A stretch of 64,000 nucleotides of DNA, from positions 1,550,001 to 1,614,000 of the forward strand of contig JAPNXP010000009.1 in the NCBI GenBank assembly GCA_028753945.1. The letters run 5' to 3'. Each line of letters opens with the position of its first letter. Position 1 is the stretch's first letter. The stretch comes from Hexactinellida sp. DTS-2022 (Eukaryota > Porifera > Hexactinellida). The position numbers and the translations under genes were made by a program. Below, piece by piece: positions 32,236-43,412 of the stretch. The notes under the pieces were generated by a model, which saw nothing but the letters and a program-made list of their open reading frames with translations, did not search any database and was not told the origin of the DNA.

Positions 32236-33144
32236 GAATAGTTTTTACTGTGCCGACTATATTATAGTATAGTGGCCCAGTATTGGTCTTACTGCCTTGG
32301 TTAGTTATTCTTCCGTATCCACTCCACAGAACAGAGTTTTATCAACTTGAGCCCAAATTTCGGGATATGTGTCTCATGGGTTACAGATGTGCACCTGGGG
32401 TCACGATTTTTTATTACATTTTTTGGACACATTTTTACACTTATTCAATGTTAGAAAAGGAACAATAAATAGTGCGCGAATATTTAATTTATATGCATTC
32501 GATAGAGAATTAGATTATGCACCTTTTCACAGTCACGAATTTTTAAATTGGGTTTCGTTTGTGCCACAATTCAATTGCAAATTTCCTTTGTTTACTAACA
32601 CTTCAGTTCAATTGAAGTGTTATATATAATTTTATTGTTTCAACTCGTTATTATTATATTGATTCAACTTGTGAGATCGAGTAGGCTTCTATTTTCCATT
32701 TGAAAACTTCGATTATATATTTTATAGCAACGACAGATTATGTGATTATATTTACTTCTGCAAGAATATTATTGCACTGTTAATATACTGACGTAATTAA
32801 TTAGAATTAATTAAGTCAGTACATGACTTATATAGATGCTTCCAATTTCCACGTAACACCTTTACAAATGGGTCTTGACACCTTGAGGTGATGATGACAT
32901 CGTCAAAAAAATGTGTTTTTACAATTTTGTGAATTCTATACTTCGAATGGGTTGGTTGGTGTTGGGTGATCACCCAACACGCACATAAAAAATCCTGACT
33001 CATCACGTATTATATTCTATTGAAACTTGAATATCTTTGAAATGAAGTGTAGCTAAAACGAAACTTTAACTCATTAAGGGTCGATGCCTTCTGAAACACC
33101 TTTCTGAAATAATTTAACACCTTCATTGTGATGATGACTTGGCG
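32236..33144. repeat. Dispersed repeat (GCCGACTATA / CACAGAGTTTTAT block)
   Basis: About 500 bp from 32245 recurs at 37520-38140 and partly at 46425-46900 (shared: GGGTTACAGATG, TCACGATTTTT, GATCGAGTAGGCTTCTATTT forms). 32868-33140 is the inverted partner of 5588-5851. No gene. Confidence 0.6.
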
Positions 33145-33393
33145 AAAAAAATCCAAAATTGCAGCCTGTGCCGACAGCATGTTCCTTTAGAGTTTAGAGG
33201 CACTATCAATAAACCACCAGCAAAATTTAGTGCCACCAAAGGAGCATGCGTCGGCACAGCTGCAATTTTGGATTTTTAGATAATGGGATAATGGGAATAA
33301 TTGCATTATTTGTCTATTGCACAATTAAGTACATGCAATATTATATATAACTGCATTGCAAATATGTAATATGTATAGATATAATATGAGTAA

Positions 33394-34531
33394 AGCCCAC
33401 CATACACGATGCAACATTGTTGCAAGCAAAATGTTGCATGCAACACAATTTTCGTGCGACAAGTTGCATGCAACATTTATTTTCGTGCAACATTGTTGCA
33501 TGGAAATTACTCTATTACACGTGGTAAAATATTATTTTAAATCAGTACTATACGTATAATCCCAATGGATTTGTTATTTCCCAATTCATTATTGTGGATA
33601 AAACACACGTTGTTTCCGCATTCCAAATTATTATACTTCGCCGGAGGAAATTGCAATTGACCCGTCATCGCAAATTGAGATCTCATGGGTTAAGGCTTGG
33701 ATCAAAATCGAGAGACGCAAAGTGCATTTCATCTATTGATGAGAGAAATTTTTTAGTTGACACATCAAGTTATAGAAATTTTGTAAGGAGGGATCTTCTA
33801 TCCAGTGTTAATTAATTAATTAATTAATAATTACCATTTTTGGTATTCTTAGTTAGAACTGGATATTTATACATACATCCAAACCTCCCTTATTCGGGCA
33901 CTGTCGTCCGGAGGCTGCCCATAACTAGAATTTACCCGAATCTTAGAAATATAGTGGTTAGTACATGTGCAATCCCAAAGTGTATAATCCATATTTTTTA
34001 GATTCATTCAAAATCAAAAAACGTCGTTAACGGGTCCTGGATAATTTAGTGTGTAGTATTTCTAGGAAAATAATATGCAAAGCAATACGATCAGTGTTTT
34101 TAAAACCGTGCTCAAATTTCTGATATATACATTTGTGTTCGCATAATAGGTGGCTTGATTAAGGGTAGTGAGAGTAAGTAGTAAATTAAATAGGTACACT
34201 AGAAAGAACATGTGAATTTTTCAATTGTTTTGAGTAGGTGAAAAATGCAAACGAAAATAATCTGAAAATATGTCTGAATTTCCATATTTTCGTGCAACAA
34301 TGTTGCAAGAAAATTGAACATGTTCAATTTCCATGCAACAATATTGCGTGCAACAGTCAACATACACGGTGCAACTTTGTTGCATGCAATAAAGTTGCAC
34401 GCAACATTTCAACATACACGATGTAACTAAGTTGCATGCAACATTGTTGTATGCAACTTTGTTGCATGGAAAATTTAACATACACGATGCAACAGTTGCA
34501 TGCAACTTTGTTGCATCGTGTATGGTGGGCT
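33394..34531. mobile_element. Harbinger-like element with TTGCATGCAAC repeats
   Basis: AGCCCACCATACACGATGCA and its complement terminate the element; TAA flanks both sides. The sister duplication copy near 36020 preserves the empty site (GAGTAAATTATTAC). TTGCATGCAAC-type palindromes recur near both ends. The 3-bp TAA TSD suggests PIF/Harbinger. No transposase inside. Confidence 0.8.
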
Positions 34532-34623
34532 TAATTTATTACAATGGAATGTCATTGAAATAATTTGATAATAGATATGTACTATTTGACTCAGATAATA
34601 GCAAATACTCTAAATACAGATAC

Positions 34624-34819
34624 CTGTATATGATATTCTTTCATGGCAGTATTCTACAGCGTATAGTATCTGCTGAATGCACTTACTAGCCTCAGATTCA
34701 GAGTAATACTCTCGCTTAACGATGTCATCAAACAGCTCTCCTCCCGTAACCAAATCGAATACCATGTAGTACTGCATGTCGTCTTGGTAGGTGCAGTGGA
34801 GACGGACTATATGAGGGTG
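34624..34819 (-). CDS. Orphan CaMKII-like kinase exon, copy 1 (intact)
   Basis: A 196-bp open stretch on the minus strand, preceded by an AG acceptor (CCATAG, 34820-34825) and followed by a GT donor (CAG|GTATCT). It encodes 65 residues of a protein-kinase N-lobe/hinge region: [58 protein letters not shown]. The [10 protein letters not shown]...REYYSE.AS.CIQQIL string is highly characteristic of calcium/calmodulin-dependent kinase II. The DFG, HRDLKPEN and ATP-loop exons were not found in this window, so this is either an exon of a gene with very long introns or a displaced exon. Confidence 0.8.
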
Positions 34820-34834
34820 CTATGGAATTAATTA

Positions 34835-35183
34835 ATAATTCAGCAAACTCCCGTTATAACCTAGTCGGATATAACGAAATCACCGCTTATAACGAAATGG
34901 AGATTTTCCCCCAGAGCACTAAATGCAATGCATTAGTTATTATCCGCTTATAACGAATATCTGGATAAAATGAAGGTATTTACAGGTCCCAAGCACTTGT
35001 TATAACGAGAGTTCACTGTAATAATAAATACAGTATAACCTCGTAAATACATAGAACAAGGTCCAAGGGACAGTCAAAATGTGTCTGAAATTAGTATTAA
35101 TTAATCGGTGTCATGGAAAGGCTTTGAAGGGGACTGGATAGTGTACTCATTAACTGTGTCGGTATTAAGGAGGTTCTACTGTA
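34835..35183. repeat. Two adjacent TA-type MITEs beside kinase exon 1
   Basis: The first (to about 35030) has CCCGTTATAACC and GGTTATAACG-type ends finishing ACGAGAGTTCACTGTA. The second (35031-35183) runs from TACAGTATAACCTCG to GAGGTTCTACTGTA. Both are repeated in duplication copy 2 (36325-36674), so they predate the duplication. Confidence 0.6.
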
Positions 35184-35788
35184 AGTTTTGTCTAAGAATA
35201 AACTGAAATACAGTAATAAGAACTATCAGTATCTATTAGTTTTTGGGGTTATAATCATTGTATAAGATAAATATAATGTTGTTGCATCAGTAAATGAACT
35301 ACGTATGGAGATTAATGATTTCTTTTATAATTATAATAATATCCTTACTAGCTTAGCAGATATCAAATTAATTCATGAAACAGTCCTCCTTATAATTATG
35401 CTCACTTAATCAATTATTTATTAGAAACATATTTGGTAGCTTCTGACGTTAATTAATTAAGAGACATAATTAGCAGTTAACAAATTACCATTGTTAGAAT
35501 TCTGACAAGTGACAACCAAATGTGTTGATAACGAACTATAATAAGCTACCTGGATTCGACAGGTTTAAGGAACTGTGAATTTGATAAGAAATATGATAAG
35601 TGACTTTACAAATCCAAAATTGCAGCCTGTGCCGACAGCATGTTCCTTTAGTTTAGAGGCACTATCAATAAACCACCAGCAAAATATAGTGCCACCAAAG
35701 GAGCATGCGTCGGCACAGCTGCAATTTTCGATTTTTAGATAATGGGATAATGGGAATAATTGCATTATTTGTCTATTGCACAATTAAG

Positions 35789-35962
35789 TACAGTCGAAAC
35801 CGGTTTATTCTAACTAATCGGTTTTTCTAACTAACTATTTATTCTAAACTTGTAAGAAATTCCAATTTTGTGTTATTTTCAATCGGTTTATTCTAACTAT
35901 CGGATTTTTCTTACTTTATTTCCATGCGAAGAATTGGTTAGAAAAAACCGGTTTCGACTGTA
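35789..35962. mobile_element. TA-flanked MITE, copy-2 specific
   Basis: TACAGTCGAAACCGGTTTAT and AACCGGTTTCGACTGTA are near-perfect inverted ends flanked by TA. The matching site in copy 1 (AATTAAGTACATGCAAT near 33329) is empty. Confidence 0.85.
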
Positions 35963-36114
35963 CATGCAATATTATAATAAAACTGCATTGCAAATATGTA
36001 ATATGTACAGATATAATATGAGTAAATTATTACAATGGAATGTCATTGAAATAATTTGATAATAGATATGTACTATTTGACTCAGATAATAGCAAATACT
36101 CTAAATACAGATAC

Positions 36115-36310
36115 CTGTGTATGATATTCTTTCATGGCAGTATTCCACAGCGTATAGTATCTGCTGAATGCACTTACTAGCCTCAGATTCAGATTAATAC
36201 TCTCGCTTAACGATGTCATCAAACAGCTCTCCTCCCGTAACCAAATCGAATACCATGTAGTACTGCATGTCGTCTTGGTAGGTGCAGTGGAGACGGACTA
36301 TATGAGGGTG
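36115..36310 (-). pseudogene. CaMKII-like kinase exon, copy 2, with nonsense codon
   Basis: Same 196-bp exon as 34624-34819 with both splice dinucleotides kept. A single C-to-A change on the coding strand turns the second tyrosine codon of the REYYSE motif into TAA (seen as AGATTAATAC on the plus strand near 36195). Translation would stop in the kinase domain, so this copy cannot serve as a normal exon. Confidence 0.85.
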
Positions 36311-37097
36311 CTATGGAATTAATTAATAATTCAGCAAACTCCCGTTATAACCTAGTCGGATATAACGAAATCACCGCTTATAACGAAATGGAGATTTTCC
36401 CCCAGAGCACTAAATGCAATGCATTAGTTATTATCCGCTTATAACGAATATCTGGATAAAATGAAGGTATTTACAGATCCCAAGCACTTGTTATAACGAG
36501 AGTTCACTGTAATAATAAATACAGTATAACCTCGTAAATACATAGAACAAGGTCCAAGGGACAGTCAAAATGTGTCTGAAATTAGTATTAATTAATCGGT
36601 GTCATGGAAAGGCTTTGAAGGGGACTGGATAGTGTACTCATTAACTGTGTCGGTATTAAGGAGGTTCTACTGTAAGTTTTGTCTAAGAATAAACTGAAAT
36701 ACAGTAATAAGAACTATCACGTATCTATTAGTTTTTGGGGTTATAATCATTGTATAAGACAAATATAATGTTGTTGCATCAGTAAATGAACTACGTATGG
36801 AGATTAATGATTTCTTTTATAATTATAATAATATCCTTACTAGCTTAGCAGATATCAAATTAATTCATGAAACAGTCCTCCTTATAATTATGCTCACTTA
36901 ATCAATTATTTATTAGAAACATATTTGGTAGCTTCTGACGTTAATTAAGAGACATAATTAGCAGTTAACAAATTACCATTGTTAGAATTCTGACAAGTGA
37001 CAACCAAATGTGTTGATAACGAACTATAATAAGCTACCTGGATTCGACAGGTTTAAGGAACTGTGAATTTGATAAGAAATATGATAAGTGACTTTAC

Positions 37098-37220
37098 AAA
37101 TCCAAAATTGCAGCTGTGCCGACCCATGTTCCTTTGGTGGCACAATATTTTGATGGAGGTTTATTGATAGTGCCTCCAAAGGAACATGCTGTCGGCACAG
37201 GGTGCAATTTGGGATTTTTT
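37098..37220. repeat. MITE family G copy 6
   Basis: TTGCAGCTGTGCCGAC start and a slightly altered far end (CACAGGGTGCAATTTGGG). It borders tandem duplication copy 2. Confidence 0.75.
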
Positions 37221-37337
37221 CCTCCAAATCATCAACGCATAAGGACCAATTGATCAATTGAAAGTTTTTCTATCTGATATACTTTCTGAGATTATTGAAA
37301 TTTAGCTAATTAGTATAAATATTTAATTAAGAGAATC

Positions 37338-37503
37338 CTTATATAGAGCTGAGCTTTGTACAGTTCACATTTTTTCCCATACTAAAAGCCCAGGCTTACT
37401 TTCTAAAGGTCAATTTCAAACTCTGAAAAAAAACTGATCTTTCTCAGTGCCTGTATACACATAGTGAAAACCTGAACTCTACTAGAGCTGAGCTCTATAT
37501 AAG
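37338..37503. mobile_element. Palindromic MITE (CTTATATAGAGCTGAG), second copy
   Basis: Same family as 17688-17852, with CTTATATAGAGCTGAGC and GCTGAGCTCTATATAAG at the ends. Confidence 0.75.
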
Positions 37504-37519
37504 TAATTTCTTTAATTAA

Positions 37520-38335
37520 TTACTGTGCCAACTATACTATAGTATAGTGGCCCAGTTCTAATCTTACTGCCTTGGTTATTACTGTGCCGACTATATTATA
37601 GTATAGTGGCCCAGTATTGGTCTTAGTGCCTTGGTTATTACTGTGCCGACTATACTATAGTATAGTGGCCCTGTTCTAATCTTAGTGCTTTGGTATATTA
37701 TTATTTTCCCTCCGTATCCTCTCCACAGCACAGAGTTTTATTAACTAAGAGCCCAAATTTTCTGGATATGTGTCTCATGGGTTACAGATGGGGTCACGAT
37801 TTTTGATTACATTTTTTTGGACACATTTTGCACCTGTTTAATATTAGAAAAAGAACAATAAATAGTTCGCGAAAATTCAATTTATATGCATTCGATAGAG
37901 AATTAAATTCTACACCTTTTCACAGTGCACAAATTTAATTGGGTTTCGTTTGTGCCACAATTGAGTTGCAAATTCCCTTTGTTTACTAACACTTCAGTTC
38001 AATTGAAAGTGTTATATCTAATTCTATTGTTTCAACTCGTGAAATCGAGTAGGCTTCTATTTTCCAATTGAAAACTTAGATTTTACATTCCATAACAACG
38101 ACAGATTATGTGATTATATTTATTTCTGCTTAGAATATTCTTGCACAATGGATATATGAAATATTTCAATTCTAATTAATTCGCTGTGTTTAACTTATAG
38201 AGACAGTTCCAAATAGATTATTGGGGTTATCGAGTGTGCAGAATTCAAATATGATAGTGAAATTTAATTTAAATTAATAATAATTGCAAATAATTGAACT
38301 TAATTTATTTTGCTGTACCATAGCCTACTATACAT
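37520..38335. repeat. Dispersed repeat with triple GCCGACTATA motif
   Basis: Three tandem copies of a palindromic ACTGTGCC(A/G)ACTATACTATAG motif (37524-37690), then a copy of the 32245 repeat. The last part (38220-38310) matches 6265-6370 in reverse. No gene. Confidence 0.6.
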
Positions 38336-38338
38336 AAC

Positions 38339-38484
38339 AGGGCCGTAGGAACACGGGCGGCAGGTGCGGCATAGGCCGCACCAATATTTTAGGTGCCCGC
38401 ATCATAATTCGGGTTATACACTGCGAATCAATTAAGTGACGTCACTTGGCCGCACCAATAATAATTGGCCTACGACGGGCCTGC
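38339..38484. repeat. Small hAT-like MITE (CAGGGCCGTAGG end)
   Basis: Starts CAGGGCCGTAGG and ends CCTACGACGGGCCTG, a GC-rich inverted end pair. The target duplication is unclear. No gene. Confidence 0.5.
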
Positions 38485-38485
38485 C

Positions 38486-39853
38486 TGTTGTATCGTATTT
38501 TGAGGCGCTATCGTATATTGAGGCGCTGTATGATACACTAATATAAACCATGGATATCAGTGATGTGCTCCGTTACTAGTAACGGAGTAACGGTAACGGT
38601 AACGGTAACGGTAACGGAAAAAGTAACGGTAACGGAAGAAAAAAAGTAACGGTAACGGAAAAAAGTAACGGTAACGGAGGAAAAAAAGTAACGGTAACGG
38701 AAAAAAGTAACGGTAACGGAAGTAAAAGTAACGGTAACGGAAAAAAGTAACGGTAAAGGAAGAAAAGAAGTAACGGTAACGGGAGAAAAAAGTGTAAGGA
38801 AATCATTTACATTTATCTTTATTCAGTCACTCTTACCATTCCATTACCGTTGCTCTCTTACCGTTCCTATGTTAAACTTTTCCATTACCGTTACTCAGTT
38901 ACTCCATTATTTCGTTATTCCGTTACTCCGTTATTCCGTTACTCCGTTATTCCGTTATTCCGTTACTCCGTTATTCCGTTACTTTTAATTAATTACTGTT
39001 ATCTTTAATTACATTACCGCACTGTTACATCGTTATCTTTAGTCCGTTACTTTGTTACTTTTAATCAGTTACCGTTCGTTACATTAAGCTAAAGGTAACT
39101 GATTGAATGTAACGGCTTAACGGTAACGGAAGAAATAAAGTAATCGTAACGGGGGGAAAAAAGTAACGGTAACGGAAGAGTTAAAGTAACGGTAACGGAA
39201 GAAATAAAGTAACGGTAACGGAGTAACGGTAACGGAAGAAATAAAGTAACGGTAACGGAGTAACGGTAACGGAAGAGTTAAAGTAACGGTAACGGAAGAA
39301 ATAAAGTAACGGTAACGGAGTAACGGTAACGGAAGAAATAAAGTAACGGTAACGGAGTAACGGTAACGGAAGAATTAAAGTAACGGTAACGGAGTAACGG
39401 AGTAACGGAAGATTTAGTAACGGAGCACATCACTGATGGATATGCTATTACAAATTATACAGTGGTATTTTGAGGCGCTCTGGTAGATTGAGACGCTACT
39501 ATAAATGTGATTTCCTAACATTTTGCATTATATCATGAACTCTAGACTCTCTATAAGTGAACCATGGATGCGCTATTAAATTATATTTTAGTATTTTGAG
39601 ACGCGTAGTAAACAATTTTCCATTTCGAGAATTCAGTTAATTTAATGTAAAATTGATTAGTTATCTTAAATTTTCGACTAACTACGATAAATTATCTCGT
39701 AAAATGATAGGAAATCACATTTATAGTAGCGTCTCAATCTACCAGAGCGCCTCAAAATACCACTGTATATTTGTAATAGCATATACATGGTTTATATTAG
39801 TGTATCATACAGCGCCTCAATATACGATAGCGGCTCAAAATACGATACAACAG
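38486..39853. repeat. Hairpin element interrupted by a GTAACG-rich transposon
   Basis: TGTTGTATCGTATTTTGAGG at the left is mirrored by ATACGATACAACA at 39840-39853. The arms match through the TTGAGGCGCT and ATAAACCATG blocks. The left arm is split by the element at 38558-39435. Confidence 0.75.
38558..39435. mobile_element. hAT-type element filled with GTAACG minisatellite
   Basis: Ends CAGTGATGTGCTCCGTTACT and GTAACGGAGCACATCACTG, with ATGGATAT duplicated at 38550-38557 and 39436-39443. Nearly the whole 878-bp interior is GTAACG/CGTTAC repeats, mostly GTAACGGTAACGG plus A-rich linkers, with an inverted block in the middle (38830-39070). No transposase. The apparent peptides are repeat artefacts. 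Confidence 0.88.
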
Positions 39854-39857
39854 GCCT

Positions 39858-42800
39858 CGCCGCCGGGAAACGAAAATTATGGTATTGCAATTTTAGATCA
39901 AATATAGTGACTTACTGCTTAAAAACAGCTACCTCAATAACTAGCAACTGTAATAAAGTAATACGTATACTCTCATTATACCATTAATCTTGTTACTTTG
40001 TGAGTTTGAATACAGTCACATAACATACACAATACAGAAACTACTAGAAAACCTCTATTTACTCTGGTAGATATAGTTACTTCACATAAGACAACTAACT
40101 CGTATCTAAACAATCAGGAATTGAACTTTTTCAATTTCCGCTTTTCTAATCCCTTAAAGTAAGGCTCGAATTGTAATTCTTGACAAGATTTGCAATTAGA
40201 CAATTTGCTTCACTCCGAACGAGACTTGATAGAATGGTTGAACCTTTCACATTACAAGAAGGACAAGTAGTTATCCAACCTTCAAAACCACTATCAAGAC
40301 CAGTTAGGGAGCCAAAAGCAAGTGTTACTAAAATCTTTCTAGTTTGACCTTCTATCAACAGGGGCATAAGTTCACTATTACTTTGGATTATAGTTAAAAT
40401 CTTCCAAACAATAATTAAAGATTCCAATGCAAGCTCTGAAGGATACTTTAGACCACCACGATCAGAAAGCTGCAGTAGTTGGTACCGGAATTCGAAGGAT
40501 TCATCTACTAGAATATCTTTGTCGATAATTAAAAGATCTCGGCATATTAAGCACGGCATACCCAGCAATAAAAGCTAGTGACTGAGTGTTGGGGTATCGC
40601 ACTCAATGGCTGATACATCTGATAGAGCATCAAGAAAAGGATCAATGTCAATTTCTGTATCTGTATGTACGCTATAAATGGGAGAGAAAGACTGAATAAA
40701 TTCCTCCATAGAAATCTGGCTGGATGGTTGAGTGTTGGTATTAGAAAATAGAGTTAATAGATTGGAGATCTTCAAACGACGTTCAGCTTCTAAAATTTGA
40801 AGGTACGAAACATGGTAATTTGATCCAGACATCATCCGATAAAGTCCGAAATGGTGCTCTAGTGGATCTGTCTGTAAGAAACGTGTTAAAATGTAATCAT
40901 ATCCACATTGTCCAGTTAGATAATTAACTATTTGAGGGAGTACAATGCACGCGTGTCTTAAGCTTGTAAAAGTTTGCCTGCTCAATTTGCCATCTTTCAA
41001 AGAGTGTGATTCCCAAGTCTCTAGCCAATTTACTATCCTGGTTAAAAAGATAAAGCGTTCGTCATTAACTGTGAAAGGGCGACATGAAGAATCATTTAAA
41101 CGAATATGCTTATATGGAACATTTACATTAAACATGTTCCATAACGTGAGTAGAATTTTGACGAAACTAGAGGTGTTTGTTTTCAACTCACTGCAACGTT
41201 GATCATTTTGGAGAGCTAGAGCAGCAATCGTGGACTCATGGATTACTTTCAGGACTAATTTGACATTTTGGCGTTCCAATACAGAAGGATAACATGATTT
41301 AAATGTCAACATCGGGGCTAATTTTGCAAGACTCTCCTTCTCTGAGCTATAAAGGGCGCGTACATCTTGGAAAGAAGCGCAGCACACCTTTAAAGGAAAT
41401 GAACAATAATCAAATCCAATATCGTCAAAATCGGGGTAGAAAAACCGCTTATAACTGGACTTCAGATTTAGCCAATTGTTTCGTACAGATTTCAAAATGT
41501 GGACGAAATCGAAAGTGAGATACAGAGGCCTGTTAGGAACACAAGGATGAGGTACACATGTTTCAAGCTTACCAACAGGAGAGAATAGTTTGATTAACTT
41601 GACGTTAAGAGGATAGTTATCTGTTGAGATTACATCCACACATAAATCACAAGTTTCGATATCTTTAATACAAGCGAGTATGATGGGGAATATCTTCTCA
41701 GCGGAAAGAGAGGCACATGGTAATAGACGAACTATAGTAGACCATTTTTTCTGGAGACTTGATACCATAATAGCGAATACAGTCTTTATTGGATCTTCTG
41801 GGCTTAGACTAGAACCATATATCTTGCCTCCTTTATATGTGACATCAGATTTTACGTGAATTTCGTCCATTTGCATAACGATATGTTTCTCAGCTTCAGT
41901 GAAAGAATTTGTCGCTTGCTTTGAGGAAAGGAAAGAATTCACACTCAAGTCCGAATGAAGAATACAACTTCTCCAAAGTGTTGACATGAGGCAGAGATAG
42001 ACAAGCCATTTGTTGAAGATACTTATAACATGCTGGTGAAATTAAATGTGCTTTAAGTGCCATAACCTGTGTGAGGATGTTGTACCTCCGCCTGTTTTTG
42101 GGTACAATACTGTTTTCAAGCTGACATTGGATGAATTGAAGCCTGGATATTTCGGGGGAATCAGTTAATTAATTAATTAACCCTAATTCACCATTAGATG
42201 AAAGTACTTTGTTAATGAGTAGTTGGATATTGTCCTTCGCTAAAGATAAAGTCTCATTAACGGTCTTTGAAACAGATTCAGTGGACAGAACAGGACGAGG
42301 GGTTATAGAAATCTCACAGAGAATTGATTCAAGGTGTCGTATATCGCTGATTGAGCAAATTGGAATTGGTAAAATTTCTCCATTACGATAAGCTCTAACT
42401 GACAAATCGAAGGACACTAATATATGGGTGTTGACAATGATATTGTGTTCTGTCAGGAGTAGAGGTAGCATATAAATTAGACTATGATCATCTGGGTACC
42501 ATAAATACCATGTTTTAGGTAGGGAAAGCAAAGGTAACTTAGCTTGGATATCCTGGAAACAATTGATCTGATATTTCTCTTTCTCTTCGCTCTCAGATGC
42601 CAGGCTAAGTGTTAATGCTTCATTGAACATTTCCTCATCTTTTGAGGTAGGTGACACACTTTTGGAGCTAATAGATTGAGAACAGATTGAAGGCTGTCCT
42701 GGTAGAAAAACTGGAACGGCACCATCTTTTAGCTTTGGGTTGACTCTTGGAATATCACGATAAGTACCATCTCCGTTTGGAACTTTGTGAGTATACTCAA

Positions 42801-43355
42801 CATCCTCCTGGCGAAAATGATTTACACACACGTAAACCCCCTTGAATGATTGTAAATCGTCTCTCCGAAGAACCTGAAGCCATCTGTGTCTTAGGTCATC
42901 TGGTTTCGTAGGTAGTTTAAAAACTGGGACACGGTGATCGTCGTTGTAGTTGATTTTGCATCCGAAAACGGCACAACTGTTGGGCATCGTTAGAAAAAAA
43001 CTAATAAATTAATGGTAGTACGTATAGCATAATCAAATTATAAGGTTAATTAATTAATAGGGAAATGGGCTCTGTAGGGGTATTGTACTAATGGGAATGA
43101 CATAAATAAATAACAAGATGGATTATTTAGCTGTAGAGCGTAATAAAAGTATAAATTTGCTATGTATGTTATATACCTAAACCACTTATTTATATTATGG
43201 GTGATTAACAACACAAAATTCTAAAATTAGCTTTGTGGTTAATATGCATATTTTTCGATATACGTGTATATCGACTGCTAGTCACCGGAATATCTGTTTT
43301 TAAGCGGAATGTCACTAAATTTGATAAAAAATTGCAATTTCGTTTCCCGGCGGCG
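39858..43355. mobile_element. P-element-type transposon (probable), about 3.5 kb
   Basis: CGCCGCCGGGAAACGAAA at 39858 and its complement near 43338-43355 form inverted ends, and the similarity continues to TATAGTGAC / GTCACTAAA. They enclose a decayed THAP/P-element transposase read from the right end. No 8-bp target duplication was seen, so the exact termini are tentative. Confidence 0.65.
40146..42987 (-). pseudogene. THAP-domain P-element-like transposase (THAP9 relative), decayed
   Basis: Starts at 42987 with a THAP zinc finger (MPNSCAVFGCK..., ...VCVNHF, and the AVPVFLP box). The frame meets a stop at 42169-42171 within a TTAATTAA run, and homology continues in the same frame (RRRYNILTQVMALKAHLISP). 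A shift near 41930 leads to the catalytic region read to 40575: QMDEIHVKSDV, TFDFVHILKSVRNNW and TDPLEHHFGLYR. A further shift near 40580 passes through LAFIAGYAVL, then a CLIC segment and DRGGLKYPSELAL to 40146. Order and motifs match P-element/THAP9 transposases, which act by cut-and-paste. At least three lesions, so inactive. Confidence 0.85.
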
Positions 43356-43412
43356 ACCGCATCCCTGATCCAGATTTCATATTTTACTGTGAGGCCTTAT
43401 GTATAGTGGGCT

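Larger units (their letters stand above)
33145..35609. repeat. Tandem duplication copy 1 (with 1.14-kb insertion)
   Basis: Starts with a family-G MITE (33145-33280) and runs to the next one at 35610. Apart from the Harbinger-like insertion (33394-34531) it matches 35610-37097 closely, including the kinase exon and two TA-type MITEs near 34840-35183. Confidence 0.85.
35610..37097. repeat. Tandem duplication copy 2
   Basis: Direct repeat of copy 1, beginning at a family-G MITE (35610-35738) and ending at another (37098-37220). It has its own TA-flanked MITE insertion (35789-35962) and lacks the Harbinger-like insertion. Unequal recombination between family-G MITEs is a likely origin. Confidence 0.85.

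Noticed and set aside
34221-34505. Cysteine-rich frame near 34.3 kb
   Set aside because: It is read from TTGCATGCAAC repeats at the end of the TAA-flanked element.
38558-39435. GTAACG repeats as telomere-like DNA or a leucine-rich membrane protein frame
   Set aside because: The repeat is enclosed by transposon ends with an 8-bp target duplication, and the peptide is a by-product of the repeat.
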